The translations under genes and the position numbers were made by a program. Shown piece by piece: positions 25,759 to 34,577 of a DNA stretch of 41,346 bases (position 1 is the first letter of the stretch; every line of letters begins with the position of its first letter). This DNA comes from Micromonosporaceae bacterium (GTDB taxonomy: Bacteria; Actinomycetota; Actinomycetes; Mycobacteriales; Micromonosporaceae), in NCBI GenBank assembly GCA_003543035.1, contig DPJL01000169.1, forward strand, positions 4,662 to 46,007, given 5' to 3'. The notes below the pieces were generated by a model that had not been told where the DNA came from, did not search any database, and saw only the letters and a program-made list of their open reading frames with translations.

Positions 25759-27378
25759 ATGTGGAGTTCTGAAGAGGGCGTCGGCAACGTCGCAGAGGCC
25801 CACGAGTTGCTCGCCCAGGTGGCCTCGGACGAGTGGGGTCACGTTGCCGCTTCGCTATATGACACCGCGCGGCTGGTGGCATTGTCGCCATGGTTGTCCG
25901 GACACCGCGAAAGGCTGGAGTTTCTTTGCCGCCGGCAAAGGTTTGACGGCGGCTGGGGTGGACCCGACGGCTACGCGGTCGTGCCGACCCTGAGTGCGAC
26001 CATCGCCATGATGGTGCAACCGAACCGGGAAGGGCCGGAACGGGAAAGGGAGCGGCTGGCCCGCGCGGCCAAGGACGGCCTGCATGTGTTGCGACACTGG
26101 CTGGATCCGCAAACGGGCTTGGCGATCCCGGACACCATCGGCGTCGAGCTGATCATCCCCGCGATGGTCGAGGAGCTCAACGAGCTGTTGCGGCAGACGG
26201 ATCAACTTGGCTCGCAACTGCCGCTGCCACAGGGATTCGAGCGACGCCAACTGGAAGGGATGCGAGCCAGGTTTGACTCTGGCGGCCTGCCCCAGCGTTC
26301 GTGGGCGTGCCTGGAGGTCTTCGGAAAAGCCGCGATCGGGGCGCCCTTCGTAAGGCCGGTTGGCGGTGCGGTCGGCTGCTCGGCCGCGGCCACTGCCGCC
26401 TGGCTAGGTGGCCCCGATGGGTACCGGCCAGGAGTGCAATTTCTTGAGACATTGCAGGCCCGGGGCGGCGGGCCGGTACCGGGCGTCACCCCGATCACCT
26501 ATTTCGAAAGAGCATGGGTGCTCAACAGCCTGGCCATCGGTGGGATCGCTTACACGGCACCGGTCGAGGTCCTGGATCGCTTGGAGGCTGGGCTCACCCC
26601 GCAGGGAGCGCCTGCAGCCGGCGGCCTTCCAGCCGACGCCGACGACACTGCCGCAGTGCTTGCCGCGCTGCTGCGCCACGGCCGGGTAAACGCGCCGGAA
26701 AGCCTGCTCAGCTATCAGGTCGATGGTCGCTTCGCCTGTTTTCTCGACGAACGCAATCCGTCGGTGAGCACGAATGCTCATGCTCTGGAAGCCTTGGCTC
26801 TTTATATGGCTTACCGGCCTAACGACGGTGCTCGTTTTGCCGACCTCGCGGCGACCACGGCACGTTGGCTGTTGGACAGCCAGGAGCCGGAGGGAAACTG
26901 GTGGGACAAGTGGCATGCGTCGGCCTACTACGCCACCATGTGCTGCGTGATTGCCTTGGTGCTCAACGACAGTGCCGAGTCCTACGCGGGTGTCGACCGG
27001 GCGGTTGATTGGATCCTGCAGACGCAGCGAGCAGAAGGGTCTTGGGGCCGTTGGCAGGGGACCGTCGAGGAGACCTCTTACGCTGTGCAGATCCTGGCGA
27101 TAGCCAAGTCAGGCGAGCTGACCGAGCGGACGGCGAGTGCCATCAAACGCGGCTGTGCCTTCCTGGCCGATCCACCTCCACTGGCGGAGCATCCGCCGCT
27201 GTGGCACGCCAAGGATCTCTATCTGCCGGTGGCCGTGGTTCGGGCCGCGCGGCTGGCAGCGCTGCGCATGGGAGAGCTCAACGACGTGGGTGCAAAAGCA
27301 TCTGCGGCAACACTCGCGGACGCAGGCTGGCTGTCGCCCGAGGTTGCAGAGAGCGGGGCCCGGCGACCTCTGGCCTGA
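25759..27378 (+). CDS. class II diterpene cyclase (labdane/ent-copalyl diphosphate synthase type)
   Basis: This class II cyclase is expected to cyclise GGPP by protonation into a bicyclic diphosphate such as a copalyl, labdadienyl or halimadienyl diphosphate. The start at 25759 follows GGAGGG, giving 539 aa, usual for bacterial beta-gamma enzymes. The catalytic DxDD motif is DADD at 293-296 in GLPADADDTAAVLAALL. QW-like repeats include QRFDGGWGGPDG near 60 and QRAEGSWGRWQG near 423. WHAKDLYLPVAVV near 482-494 is a family landmark. No class I DDxxD is present, so a partner must ionise the product; one lies downstream. Its last 101 bp overlap the 3' end of the P450 gene. Exact stereochemistry cannot be read from sequence. 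Confidence 0.93.
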   Translation: MWSSEEGVGNVAEAHELLAQVASDEWGHVAASLYDTARLVALSPWLSGHRERLEFLCRRQRFDGGWGGPDGYAVVPTLSATIAMMVQPNREGPERERERLARAAKDGLHVLRHWLDPQTGLAIPDTIGVELIIPAMVEELNELLRQTDQLGSQLPLPQGFERRQLEGMRARFDSGGLPQRSWACLEVFGKAAIGAPFVRPVGGAVGCSAAATAAWLGGPDGYRPGVQFLETLQARGGGPVPGVTPITYFERAWVLNSLAIGGIAYTAPVEVLDRLEAGLTPQGAPAAGGLPADADDTAAVLAALLRHGRVNAPESLLSYQVDGRFACFLDERNPSVSTNAHALEALALYMAYRPNDGARFADLAATTARWLLDSQEPEGNWWDKWHASAYYATMCCVIALVLNDSAESYAGVDRAVDWILQTQRAEGSWGRWQGTVEETSYAVQILAIAKSGELTERTASAIKRGCAFLADPPPLAEHPPLWHAKDLYLPVAVVRAARLAALRMGELNDVGAKASAATLADAGWLSPEVAESGARRPLA

Positions 27379-28621
27379 ACCGGCTCAGCATGCCCGCCAC
27401 CACCAGCTGCCCTTCGACGGTAAAGAAGTGACTGCCCAGGCATTGGTGAACGCCTGCGCCGAAAGGGAAGTAGGCGAAGCGATGCCGTCGCTGTTCCCGG
27501 TCTGGCGTGAAGCGCTCGGGGATGAAAGCGTATGGGTCGTCCCAGAAGGCGTCCATCCGGTGGGTGAGGTAGGGGCTGAGCACCACGGTGGTGCCACGTT
27601 TCAGCTCGACGCCGTCGATGACGTCACGCTTGGCCGCGGTTCGCGGGAGGACCCAGCCCACGGGATAGAGCCGCAACGTCTCTTGGAGCACCATGCGGGT
27701 GTAGACCAATTTGGACAGATGCTCCTCCTGCGGAGCCCCATCACCAACGACCTCCCATACCTCCTCACCCAGCCTCTTGGTCACCTCCGGATGGGCGTCG
27801 AGCAGCAACCACACCCACGTCAGCGCCAACGCAGTCGTCTCCGTCCCGGCGACGAACATTGCCACGACGTCATCGCGGACCCGCTTGTCATCCAGCCGGT
27901 CACCATTCTCATCGACCGCCCTCGCGAGCACGGCTACCAGATCGTCGCCGTCCGAGCCGGCTGCCCGGCACTCGCGAATCAGCGGATACATAAGCTGATC
28001 CACGGTTTCCACGGCTCGTTTGAAGGCACGATCGCCGGGCAACGGGATCGATTCGCTGACGAAAGGCAGCAGCATCCGGGAGCCTAGCGACACGAATGCG
28101 GAAGAGATTGCGCCGCAAAGCCGATCGGCATCCTCCAGGCTGATCCGGTTGCCGAAGAACACCCGGATCAGCACCCGGTGCATGATGCGCGTCATCTCCG
28201 CGGCGACATCGATCGGCCCGTTTCCTGACCGGGCGGCAAGATCGTCGAGCGCTTCGGTCACCGCTGCGGACATCGGCTTCAGCAGCGACGTGATGTTCTT
28301 CGCGGTGAACAATGGCTGAAGAATGCGGCGACTCGTCTGCCACAGTGGGCCTTCGCCGGCAATGCCATCGCCCTCCAACCGCTTGATCGGCTCCCACATC
28401 ATCCCCTCACGCCGGTAGATCTCCGGGTTACGCAGGATGTGCTGCACATGATCGGGATGAGTGACCAGATATGGCCGGGTCAGACCGAGGTGCATCCGGG
28501 CGAGGGCGCCGCCGCTTTCGCGGCCGATCTGCTCAAAGCCTTTCAGAGGATCGCGAGCCAGTCGGGGAAGGGTCCGGTACAACGGAATCTTTGCCACTTT
28601 GCGCACGGGTGCTGCCCTCAT
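27278..28621 (-). CDS. cytochrome P450
   Basis: The 447-residue P450 probably oxidises the diterpene made by the flanking cyclases. The I-helix motif is VAGTETTALAL (AGTETT 258-263). The ExxR motif is ETLR at 314-317. The PERF-like segment is FIPERFTPDR. The haem loop is FPFGAGVHQCLGSHF at 385-399 with Cys394. It has no N-terminal anchor, so it is soluble and needs outside ferredoxin partners, none of which lie nearby. Its start overlaps the terpene synthase stop by 4 bp, indicating one operon. Its 3' end overlaps the class II cyclase gene by 101 bp, which is long for convergent genes. Confidence 0.94.
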   Translation of the reverse strand: MRAAPVRKVAKIPLYRTLPRLARDPLKGFEQIGRESGGALARMHLGLTRPYLVTHPDHVQHILRNPEIYRREGMMWEPIKRLEGDGIAGEGPLWQTSRRILQPLFTAKNITSLLKPMSAAVTEALDDLAARSGNGPIDVAAEMTRIMHRVLIRVFFGNRISLEDADRLCGAISSAFVSLGSRMLLPFVSESIPLPGDRAFKRAVETVDQLMYPLIRECRAAGSDGDDLVAVLARAVDENGDRLDDKRVRDDVVAMFVAGTETTALALTWVWLLLDAHPEVTKRLGEEVWEVVGDGAPQEEHLSKLVYTRMVLQETLRLYPVGWVLPRTAAKRDVIDGVELKRGTTVVLSPYLTHRMDAFWDDPYAFIPERFTPDREQRRHRFAYFPFGAGVHQCLGSHFFTVEGQLVVAGMLSRFRPEVAGPRSLQPRATASLRPRVLPQMLLHPRR

Positions 28622-29502
28622 CTCAGGTCGGCGAGCCGGTACAGGCCAATCGAGAGTTCCAGGCTTCGCGCCAGCGAATACGCGGGCACGACCAGATCCG
28701 GCCCGGCCAGCCGGCTCAGCACGTCATGGTGAGCACATAAGCAACGGCCTATCTCTTGGCGCACCTGTCGCTGCGTTACGGGATTTCCATCGGAGTCTTG
28801 AAGCGAGAGCACGTTCAGCGTTTGCTCGGTCTGATCTCGGTCGGCACTGCGGAGGTCGTTGCTGAGCCGGACCGCATGCGCGCCATGGGACAGGGCGGCA
28901 TCAAGCTGATCAAGCGCCGACTCCGGCAGGTCACCGACGACGACGGCCAAGAGCGCATAGGCGAAGCTTCGATAGTTGACGGTGCTGGCCGCCACGTCGA
29001 GGTAGTCCTCTTTGGTTGGCGGCCGTGCGGTGCCTTTGAAAACCGCTTTTCCGAGTACCGCATGAGCGATCCCGGTCGAGACAGCTTCCTTCAGTGCGGT
29101 GCCGAACCGCGACAACACCGCACCCGAGCTGTCGTATGTGGACAGTTGCTTGACGATCATCGCGAGATCGTCGAACAACGGCTCGCCAGTGGCATTGCCT
29201 GCGATCGCCGAAGTCACCGCGTTGCGCAAGCGATTGAGAGTCGCCGCGTCGGCACCGCGACGATCGATGCGGTCGTCGAGTTGGACGCTCCAGACGGCAT
29301 ACCTGACCAGCAGCAACAGTCGGTCGTGCGGAAGCCATGGGGCGATGCTCGCGACGACGGTGCTGATCCGGCGGTACATCTCCCGTTTGGGCTGGCGCGA
29401 ATGGTAACGGCTCGCGCGGATGGCGTCGTGACTCAGCCGCGCGACCCGGGCCTGAACCAGGCGCCACTCGGTGGAGGGAATGAGCGTGCACAACGTGTCC
29501 AC
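28618..29502 (-). CDS. class I (di)terpene synthase
   Basis: The 294-residue class I terpene synthase probably ionises the bicyclic diphosphate from the adjacent class II enzyme. The first metal motif is LDDRID (DDRID at 76-80). The second is the NSE triad NDLRSADRD at 215-223, matching (N/D)Dxx(S/T)xxx(D/E). The compact length is like bacterial single-domain enzymes. It starts at a GTG with GGAGGG six bases upstream and is coupled to the P450 by a 4-bp overlap. It could use GGPP directly, but pairing with the class II cyclase is the likelier reading. Confidence 0.88.
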   Translation of the reverse strand: MDTLCTLIPSTEWRLVQARVARLSHDAIRASRYHSRQPKREMYRRISTVVASIAPWLPHDRLLLLVRYAVWSVQLDDRIDRRGADAATLNRLRNAVTSAIAGNATGEPLFDDLAMIVKQLSTYDSSGAVLSRFGTALKEAVSTGIAHAVLGKAVFKGTARPPTKEDYLDVAASTVNYRSFAYALLAVVVGDLPESALDQLDAALSHGAHAVRLSNDLRSADRDQTEQTLNVLSLQDSDGNPVTQRQVRQEIGRCLCAHHDVLSRLAGPDLVVPAYSLARSLELSIGLYRLADLR

Positions 29503-29625
29503 TGCTGTCCCTCCGCCCAGGAACGACTACCTCGGATGAACGTTACCCACGGTCCATCATGCTTTACCGAACGTCATCGAATCAACAGCGTCCCAATCGG
29601 AGGGTGCCATGACATGACATAGATC

Positions 29626-30138
29626 TCAGTAGTAGCCCTTTTCGCCGTCGAGCAGCTCCCGGATGGTATCCATATGACCAGCGTGCCGGGCGGTCTCCTC
29701 GATCATGTGGATGAGCATCCACCTGAGCGAGGCGGCGGCAGACTTGAAATCCGGATGCTTACCGGTCTCATCCAGTGAGTGAGCTGCAATGATCTCGTTC
29801 GATCTCACGCACTCCCGCTCATACTCCTCGAGGAGCTGGGCGAGCGGGACGCCCTCAACCCTCATGTCGGCGTCCTCGGGCTCATCCACGAAATGCGGTC
29901 CCTCGGCCGGGCCGCCCAGAAAGAGCACCTCGAACCAGGTGTTCTCCACCCAGCGCATGTGCGCGACGAGACCCGCCATCGTCATGAGCGGCGAGGTCGG
30001 AAGGACCGATCGATGGGCATCTTCGTCGGACAGGCCTTCACACTTCCATGCGATGATGGCGCGCTGCATGTCGAGCCAGCCGACAAGCTGAGTGCGCTCG
30101 TCTGCCTCAAAAGGAGGGCGGGTGCGGGAAAGACTCAT
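29626..30138 (-). CDS. DinB/DUF664 family protein
   Basis: The 170-residue protein is a second DinB-type four-helix protein in the window. Metal-ligand positions are visible in GLVAHMRWVENTWFEVLF (His near 60) and in HMIEETARHAGHMDTIRELLDG near the end. It is probably a thiol-dependent transferase or of unknown activity. It lies 123 bp downstream of the terpene synthase start and is on the same strand, but is unlikely to belong to the pathway. It is divergent from the DUF4193 gene. Confidence 0.88.
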   Translation of the reverse strand: MSLSRTRPPFEADERTQLVGWLDMQRAIIAWKCEGLSDEDAHRSVLPTSPLMTMAGLVAHMRWVENTWFEVLFLGGPAEGPHFVDEPEDADMRVEGVPLAQLLEEYERECVRSNEIIAAHSLDETGKHPDFKSAAASLRWMLIHMIEETARHAGHMDTIRELLDGEKGYY

Positions 30139-30341
30139 GAGCGCCGACGCTACGCCCGCCAGCGTGCCCTCGCACCGCAGTATCCCGCCATTACCCAGCA
30201 GCTTTCCGCCATGTGCGGCCGACGAACTAGCTCAAGCAAGTCGGTGCAACCGCCATTTTCGAGTCACGGAGATAAAAGCGGGCCAAGCTGGAATACGGAT
30301 CGTTGGACTCGTGTTACGCGGTTGCATCAAAGGAGGACGAG

Positions 30342-30632
30342 ATGGCAACAAAAACTGACTACGACGCACCACGCTCGACCGTTGCCGAGGAAGACAGCTT
30401 GCAGGAGCTGCAAGCCCGTCGGGCCCTCCCCAACGCCGCAATAGTCGACGTCGACGAAAGCGACATCGCGGAGACTTTCGAGCTTCCGGGCGCCGATCAG
30501 CTCGACGAGGAGCTCACGGTGGCGGTAGTGGCCATGCAGGCGGATGAGTTTCGATGCACGAGCTGCTTCCTGGTACGCCACCGCAGCCAGCGCGCTGCCT
30601 CCGGAGGGGACATCTGCAAGGACTGCGAGTAA
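30342..30632 (+). CDS. DUF4193 family protein
   Basis: The 96-residue acidic protein starts at 30342, five bases after AGGAGG. It matches the actinobacterial DUF4193 family: MATKTDYDAPRS at the start, an acidic middle, and a C-terminal zinc-ribbon-like pair of CxxC motifs (RCTSCFLVRHRSQ and ICKDCE). The function is unknown. Such proteins are widely conserved in Actinobacteria and usually single-copy. Confidence 0.9.
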   Translation: MATKTDYDAPRSTVAEEDSLQELQARRALPNAAIVDVDESDIAETFELPGADQLDEELTVAVVAMQADEFRCTSCFLVRHRSQRAASGGDICKDCE

Positions 30633-30638
30633 TCCAGG

Positions 30639-31280
30639 CTAACGGCTAAGCGGGTTGCCGGTTTCCACCGGGGCACGGCCCGCCGCCTGGTAACGCAGCG
30701 CCGACAGGATCTCGGCCGGAGTGTCGGCCGCCCCGCCGATCGGCACGATGATGTTGGTCTGGAGTCGCTTCCAGCGCCGCTTCTGCGCGATCCGCTGACC
30801 CAACGCGGCGGACCCACCCACCTTGACCTGCGCGGAGATGGCAAATTCCTGATCGCGCGCCAGGCTCTTGGGCTTGACACAGATGTACGACCCAAACCGG
30901 AATCGCCGCAGGTAGACGGCCTCGACTTCGTCCCACGACAGGTGCAGAGTCCGTTTCTTGTCGAGGTTGGGGCGGATGAATATTCCGTCCCGATCCGCGG
31001 CCAAAACCACACTGTGGCGGGCCTGCATGGCGACTAGAGCCGGCCCACCCACCAGTAGGAATAGACCGAGCGCGAGGCAACCCCAGGCGATCACGGGCGT
31101 TGGCAGGTCGCCGTACCGATCCGAGTGCAGGGTCGGGTCGTCCACGCCGAGCAGGTACCCGCCGATCCAAACCATCAGCGCGCCGAACGGCAGATAGAGA
31201 GCAAGCTCGATTTTGCCGTGGCTGAGCAGGTGCTGTAGCGGATTGAGCCGCAGCCTAAAGGCTCTTTCGTCAGTGAGCAT
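30639..31280 (-). CDS. membrane protein with PH-like domain, function unknown
   Basis: The protein has 213 residues from the ATG at 31280, with GGAG eight bases upstream; a GTG three codons earlier is possible. Two membrane helices are clear: LALYLPFGALMVWIGGYLLG, then VIAWGCLALGLFLLVGGPALVAM. A cytoplasmic domain follows with a PH-like pattern (VVLAADRDGIFIRPN, then LHLSWDEVEAVYLRRFRFGSYICV). I do not recognise a named family. It is convergent with DUF4193 (6 bp gap) and divergent from the two-component kinase. Confidence 0.7.
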   Translation of the reverse strand: MLTDERAFRLRLNPLQHLLSHGKIELALYLPFGALMVWIGGYLLGVDDPTLHSDRYGDLPTPVIAWGCLALGLFLLVGGPALVAMQARHSVVLAADRDGIFIRPNLDKKRTLHLSWDEVEAVYLRRFRFGSYICVKPKSLARDQEFAISAQVKVGGSAALGQRIAQKRRWKRLQTNIIVPIGGAADTPAEILSALRYQAAGRAPVETGNPLSR

Positions 31281-31342
31281 GAAGATCACTCCAGGGTCGG
31301 GGTGCCGGTCACGTTAGCGCAAAACCAGTAGGCTGGCTCGCC

Positions 31343-32389
31343 ATGCGGCGAGAATGGATCAAGGATCTGGGCTTGACCCTGGTTGTACTGCTCGCACAAT
31401 CAGGGCCATTCCTTTTCGCACAACGGATTGACCCTGAGCCATGGACATTTCTCGATTACTTACCTGTGCTCTGGGCCTGCATGCCGGTTTTCTTCCGGCG
31501 ATACCAGCCCGCGCTCTGCGTCTTCATCTCCGCGCTCGGCGTGGGTGCCTATGGCGTGATCAGCCACGGCCCCGCACAGCCGATCTGGTATGGCGCGCTG
31601 GTCTGCATGTACACCGTCGCCTATCAATCGCCACGGATCCAGCGGCTCGCCACGCTCGCGATCACCGGCCTCGGCATGCTGATCGTCATCGGCTCGATCA
31701 ACACGGCCATCCGCGAGTTGGCGACCTGGTCTGCCGCCTATGCGCTCGGGACCTTAGGCCGCACCCGCAAAGAGGCCGCGATCACGGCGCAAGCGCAGGC
31801 CACACAGCTCGCTACCGAGCGCGAGCGCACCCGTATCGCCCGCGACCTGCATGACATCCTCGGCCACGCGTTCAGCCTGATGGTGGTGCAAGCCGAGTCC
31901 GGAGCGGCGATCGCCCGGCAAGACCCGGCCAGGGCGGAGAAGACCTTCGACGCGATCTCCGCGGCCGGCCGAGAGGCAATGACCCAACTGCGGGAAACTG
32001 TTGGCACGCTTCGCGAAACGCCTTCTCTTTCCAATATTGATTCGCTGGTACTGAAACTCAAGCACGCCGGGTTGGTCGCGAACCTTGTGGTACGCGGTGA
32101 GCCAAGACAGCTGCCCGATGAGGTGCAGCTAGCCGCATACAGGGTGGTACAGGAGGCCCTGACCAACGTGGTGAAGCACGCCCGAGCGAAGAAGGTGGAA
32201 GTCATCATGGATTGGCGACCCGAATCGCTCGAGATGTCCATTGTGGATGATGGCGTCGGCAACACCGAGAGCGAAGGCGGACATGGCCTATTGGGCATTC
32301 GAGAGCGTGTCGCAGCTGTCGGCGGAAGGGTCGATGTCGGGCCTTGCGCGAGCGGTGCCGGTTTCAAGGTGAAGACGGTGTTCGCATGA
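31343..32389 (+). CDS. sensor histidine kinase (NarL/DesK type)
   Basis: The 348-residue membrane kinase has four or five N-terminal hydrophobic segments (for example LTLVVLLAQSGPFLFA and LATLAITGLGMLIVIGS). The HisKA_3 box is ERTRIARDLHDILGHAFSLMV with His170. The ATPase domain has EALTNVVKHARAKK, the VDDGVGN box and GGHGLLGIRERV. There is no large extracytoplasmic sensor, so it probably senses in or near the membrane. Its stop overlaps the response regulator start (ATGA), so the pair is coupled. Confidence 0.95.
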   Translation: MRREWIKDLGLTLVVLLAQSGPFLFAQRIDPEPWTFLDYLPVLWACMPVFFRRYQPALCVFISALGVGAYGVISHGPAQPIWYGALVCMYTVAYQSPRIQRLATLAITGLGMLIVIGSINTAIRELATWSAAYALGTLGRTRKEAAITAQAQATQLATERERTRIARDLHDILGHAFSLMVVQAESGAAIARQDPARAEKTFDAISAAGREAMTQLRETVGTLRETPSLSNIDSLVLKLKHAGLVANLVVRGEPRQLPDEVQLAAYRVVQEALTNVVKHARAKKVEVIMDWRPESLEMSIVDDGVGNTESEGGHGLLGIRERVAAVGGRVDVGPCASGAGFKVKTVFA

Positions 32390-33066
32390 TCCGGGTAGTG
32401 GTCGCCGACGATCAGGAGCTGGTCCGGGCCGGCTTCGCGACGATCCTCCAAACGCAGCCGGACATCGAGGTCCTCGCCGAGGTAGGTGACGGGGAGCAGG
32501 CCGTAAGAGCCGTGGCAGAACACCGACCCGATGTGGCGCTGCTCGACATCCAGATGCCGCAACTCAACGGAATCGAAGCGGCAAAGCAGATCATCGCCGC
32601 CGGCGAGACCCGGGTCATCATGCTCACCACCTTCGACTCGGACGAGTACGTCTTCGAGGCACTCCGCGCGGGTGCGAGCGGCTTCCTGCTCAAGGATGTA
32701 CGCCGGGATGATCTGATCCACGCGGTGCGCGTCGTGACGGCCGGCCAGTCGCTGCTCGCTCCGGCGGTCACTCGCACGCTCATCGACGACATGGTGCAGA
32801 CGCATCGCCGCGACGGCCGCGCGCACTCCCGCCCAGTCAGCGGGCTGGATCAGCTCACCGACCGCGAGCGGGAAACGTTGGTGCTGCTGGGCCGGGGGCT
32901 GTCCAACGCAGAGATCGCCAAGGAGCTCTTCGTCAGCGAGCACACCGTGAAGACGCATGTCAGCAACGTGCTGAGCAAGCTAGGTTTGCGAGACCGGGTC
33001 CAGGCAGTGATCTGCGCCTACGAGACCGGGTTGATCGCTCCTCACCCGCGCGGCGGAGGGAAATGA
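32386..33066 (+). CDS. NarL/FixJ-family response regulator
   Basis: The 226-residue regulator has a receiver domain with an acidic pocket in VVVADDQELVRAG, the phospho-acceptor Asp54 in VALLDIQMPQLNG, the Thr/Lys pair in IMLTTFDSDEY and FLLKDVRRDDL. A LuxR-type HTH follows near 160-210 (LTDRERETLVLLGRGLSNAEIAKELFVSEHTVKTHVSNVL). It is the partner of the kinase, by 4-bp overlap. The alpha/beta hydrolase gene begins 51 bp downstream on the same strand and may be a target or operon member. Confidence 0.96.
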   Translation: MIRVVVADDQELVRAGFATILQTQPDIEVLAEVGDGEQAVRAVAEHRPDVALLDIQMPQLNGIEAAKQIIAAGETRVIMLTTFDSDEYVFEALRAGASGFLLKDVRRDDLIHAVRVVTAGQSLLAPAVTRTLIDDMVQTHRRDGRAHSRPVSGLDQLTDRERETLVLLGRGLSNAEIAKELFVSEHTVKTHVSNVLSKLGLRDRVQAVICAYETGLIAPHPRGGGK

Positions 33067-33117
33067 TGGCTCGCGCTGGCGATGTCCCAGGGATGCAAGA
33101 TCCCGAGGATTGTGGTC

Positions 33118-34527
33118 ATGAGAAAGCCACTCCTCGCCCTGATCGCAGCTCTTACCATCGTTGCCGTCCCGTCCGCCGCGCTCGCGGGTCCCGCGGGTCC
33201 GATGCCTCCCTACACGCCATCGGCGGGCCTCACAGCCACTGAGGTGACCTTCGCCAACGGGTCGACCAACCTCAAAGGCACCGTGGTCCGCAAAAGTGAC
33301 GTCTCCCAGAACACCAACCGTCCCGGAATCGTTCTGGTGCACGGCTCGGGCAATGCCACCAGGGTCCAACTCTCCCAAGAGGCCGAGGTCTTTGCCCAAG
33401 CGGGCATCGTGACCCTGATCTATGACAAGCGCGCCGACTATTCGAAGACGCATCGGGACTTCTCCGCGCTCGCCGACGATGCGTTGGCCGGGGTTCAACT
33501 GCTGCGCAACACTTCTGGCGTCGACCCGGGCAAGGTCGGCCTATGGGGGTTGAGCGAAGGCGGTTGGGTCGCACCACTTGCCGCGTCGCGGTCAGCAGAT
33601 GTCAGCTTCCTGGTGACTATTGGCGGCTCGGGGCACACTCCTTCCCGTACCCAGGCATGGAATCTGAGCAACAGATTGGCAAAAGCGGGAGTGACGTCGT
33701 CCACAGTGGACGCGATCGCCGGGACTGGGATGGGGATCGGTGTGGGCCTCGGCCAGTTTCCGGCCGCCGACCACGATCCGGTGCCAGTGCTGCGCACGAT
33801 CAAGCAGCCCGTCCTAGCCATCTGGGGCGAGCTCGACGTTCAAGTGCCGCCAGGGGAAAGTGCGAAGATCTTCCAGCAGTCGCTGACGTCGAGCCCGAGT
33901 GTCTCGATCGCCATCCTGCCCAAGGGCGGCCACGCGGGCCGGGTCACCACCGATGGCTACGACCGTGTTGGCGGGCCGACCTTCGGTGGCTTCCAATTCG
34001 GTGAGCTGTCCCCCGGGTACGGCCAAATGATGACCTCCTGGATCACCAAGGTCAGCTCTGGGCAACTTCCACCGTCCAATTCGGACCCTGCGCCTGGCCA
34101 GGAGCACGACAGCGTCCCGGTTCGCCCGGTGACCGGATTGGGCTTCGGCTTCTTCGGGCTCCTGCTGATCGCATTGCTTAGCTGGCCAGTGTGGGCGTTG
34201 GTGCGGCGAGTCCGCGGTCAGCGCGGTGCTCTCATCGGAGCGAAGCCAGCACGTTGGCTTGTCACCACCGGCTTGGCCTCAGTAGTAGGTGCGACCGGCT
34301 ATGTGATCTGGGCGGTTGCCAATCAGGCCAAGGGAATTGGCGAGTTCGTGGCCGGGCAGCCGTTGCCCTGGCTGGTATTGCGGACGTTGACGGTAGTGGC
34401 GCTTTGCTGCGGGGTGTGGGTGGCGGTCACCTGGTGGCGCAACCGCTCTACGCGACTCGGTCTGCTTGCCGCAGGCGGGCTGCTGCTCATCCCGTTCGCA
34501 TTGACCTTCGGGCTATTGCTGCCCTAG
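33118..34527 (+). CDS. exported alpha/beta hydrolase with C-terminal membrane segments
   Basis: The protein is 469 residues from the ATG at 33118 (MRKPLLALIAALTIVA). A signal peptide is probably cleaved after ALA near residue 23. The hydrolase domain has an oxyanion-type HGSG at 75-78, the nucleophile in GLWGLSEGGW (Ser146), Asp240 in WGELDVQVPP and His272 in KGGHAG. After about residue 340 come three or four membrane helices (GFGFFGLLLIALLSWPVWALV and others to the C-terminus), so the enzyme is anchored on the outer face. The substrate is unknown, probably an ester or peptide. Its place right after the two-component genes suggests linked control. Confidence 0.85.
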   Translation: MRKPLLALIAALTIVAVPSAALAGPAGPMPPYTPSAGLTATEVTFANGSTNLKGTVVRKSDVSQNTNRPGIVLVHGSGNATRVQLSQEAEVFAQAGIVTLIYDKRADYSKTHRDFSALADDALAGVQLLRNTSGVDPGKVGLWGLSEGGWVAPLAASRSADVSFLVTIGGSGHTPSRTQAWNLSNRLAKAGVTSSTVDAIAGTGMGIGVGLGQFPAADHDPVPVLRTIKQPVLAIWGELDVQVPPGESAKIFQQSLTSSPSVSIAILPKGGHAGRVTTDGYDRVGGPTFGGFQFGELSPGYGQMMTSWITKVSSGQLPPSNSDPAPGQEHDSVPVRPVTGLGFGFFGLLLIALLSWPVWALVRRVRGQRGALIGAKPARWLVTTGLASVVGATGYVIWAVANQAKGIGEFVAGQPLPWLVLRTLTVVALCCGVWVAVTWWRNRSTRLGLLAAGGLLLIPFALTFGLLLP

Positions 34528-34544
34528 TTGCCGCCCAGACGCAA

Positions 34545-34573
34545 AGACCCCGTCCGATGACCGGACGGGGTCT
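34545..34573. terminator. bidirectional terminator hairpin
   Basis: AGACCCCGTCCG pairs perfectly with CGGACGGGGTCT around a 5-nt loop. It sits between the convergent hydrolase (stop at 34527) and SPFH gene (stop at 34578), exactly where a shared terminator is expected. Confidence 0.85.
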
Positions 34574-34577
34574 GTTG

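Noticed and set aside
31738..32958. 406-residue minus-strand frame
   Set aside because: Antisense of the kinase and regulator pair.
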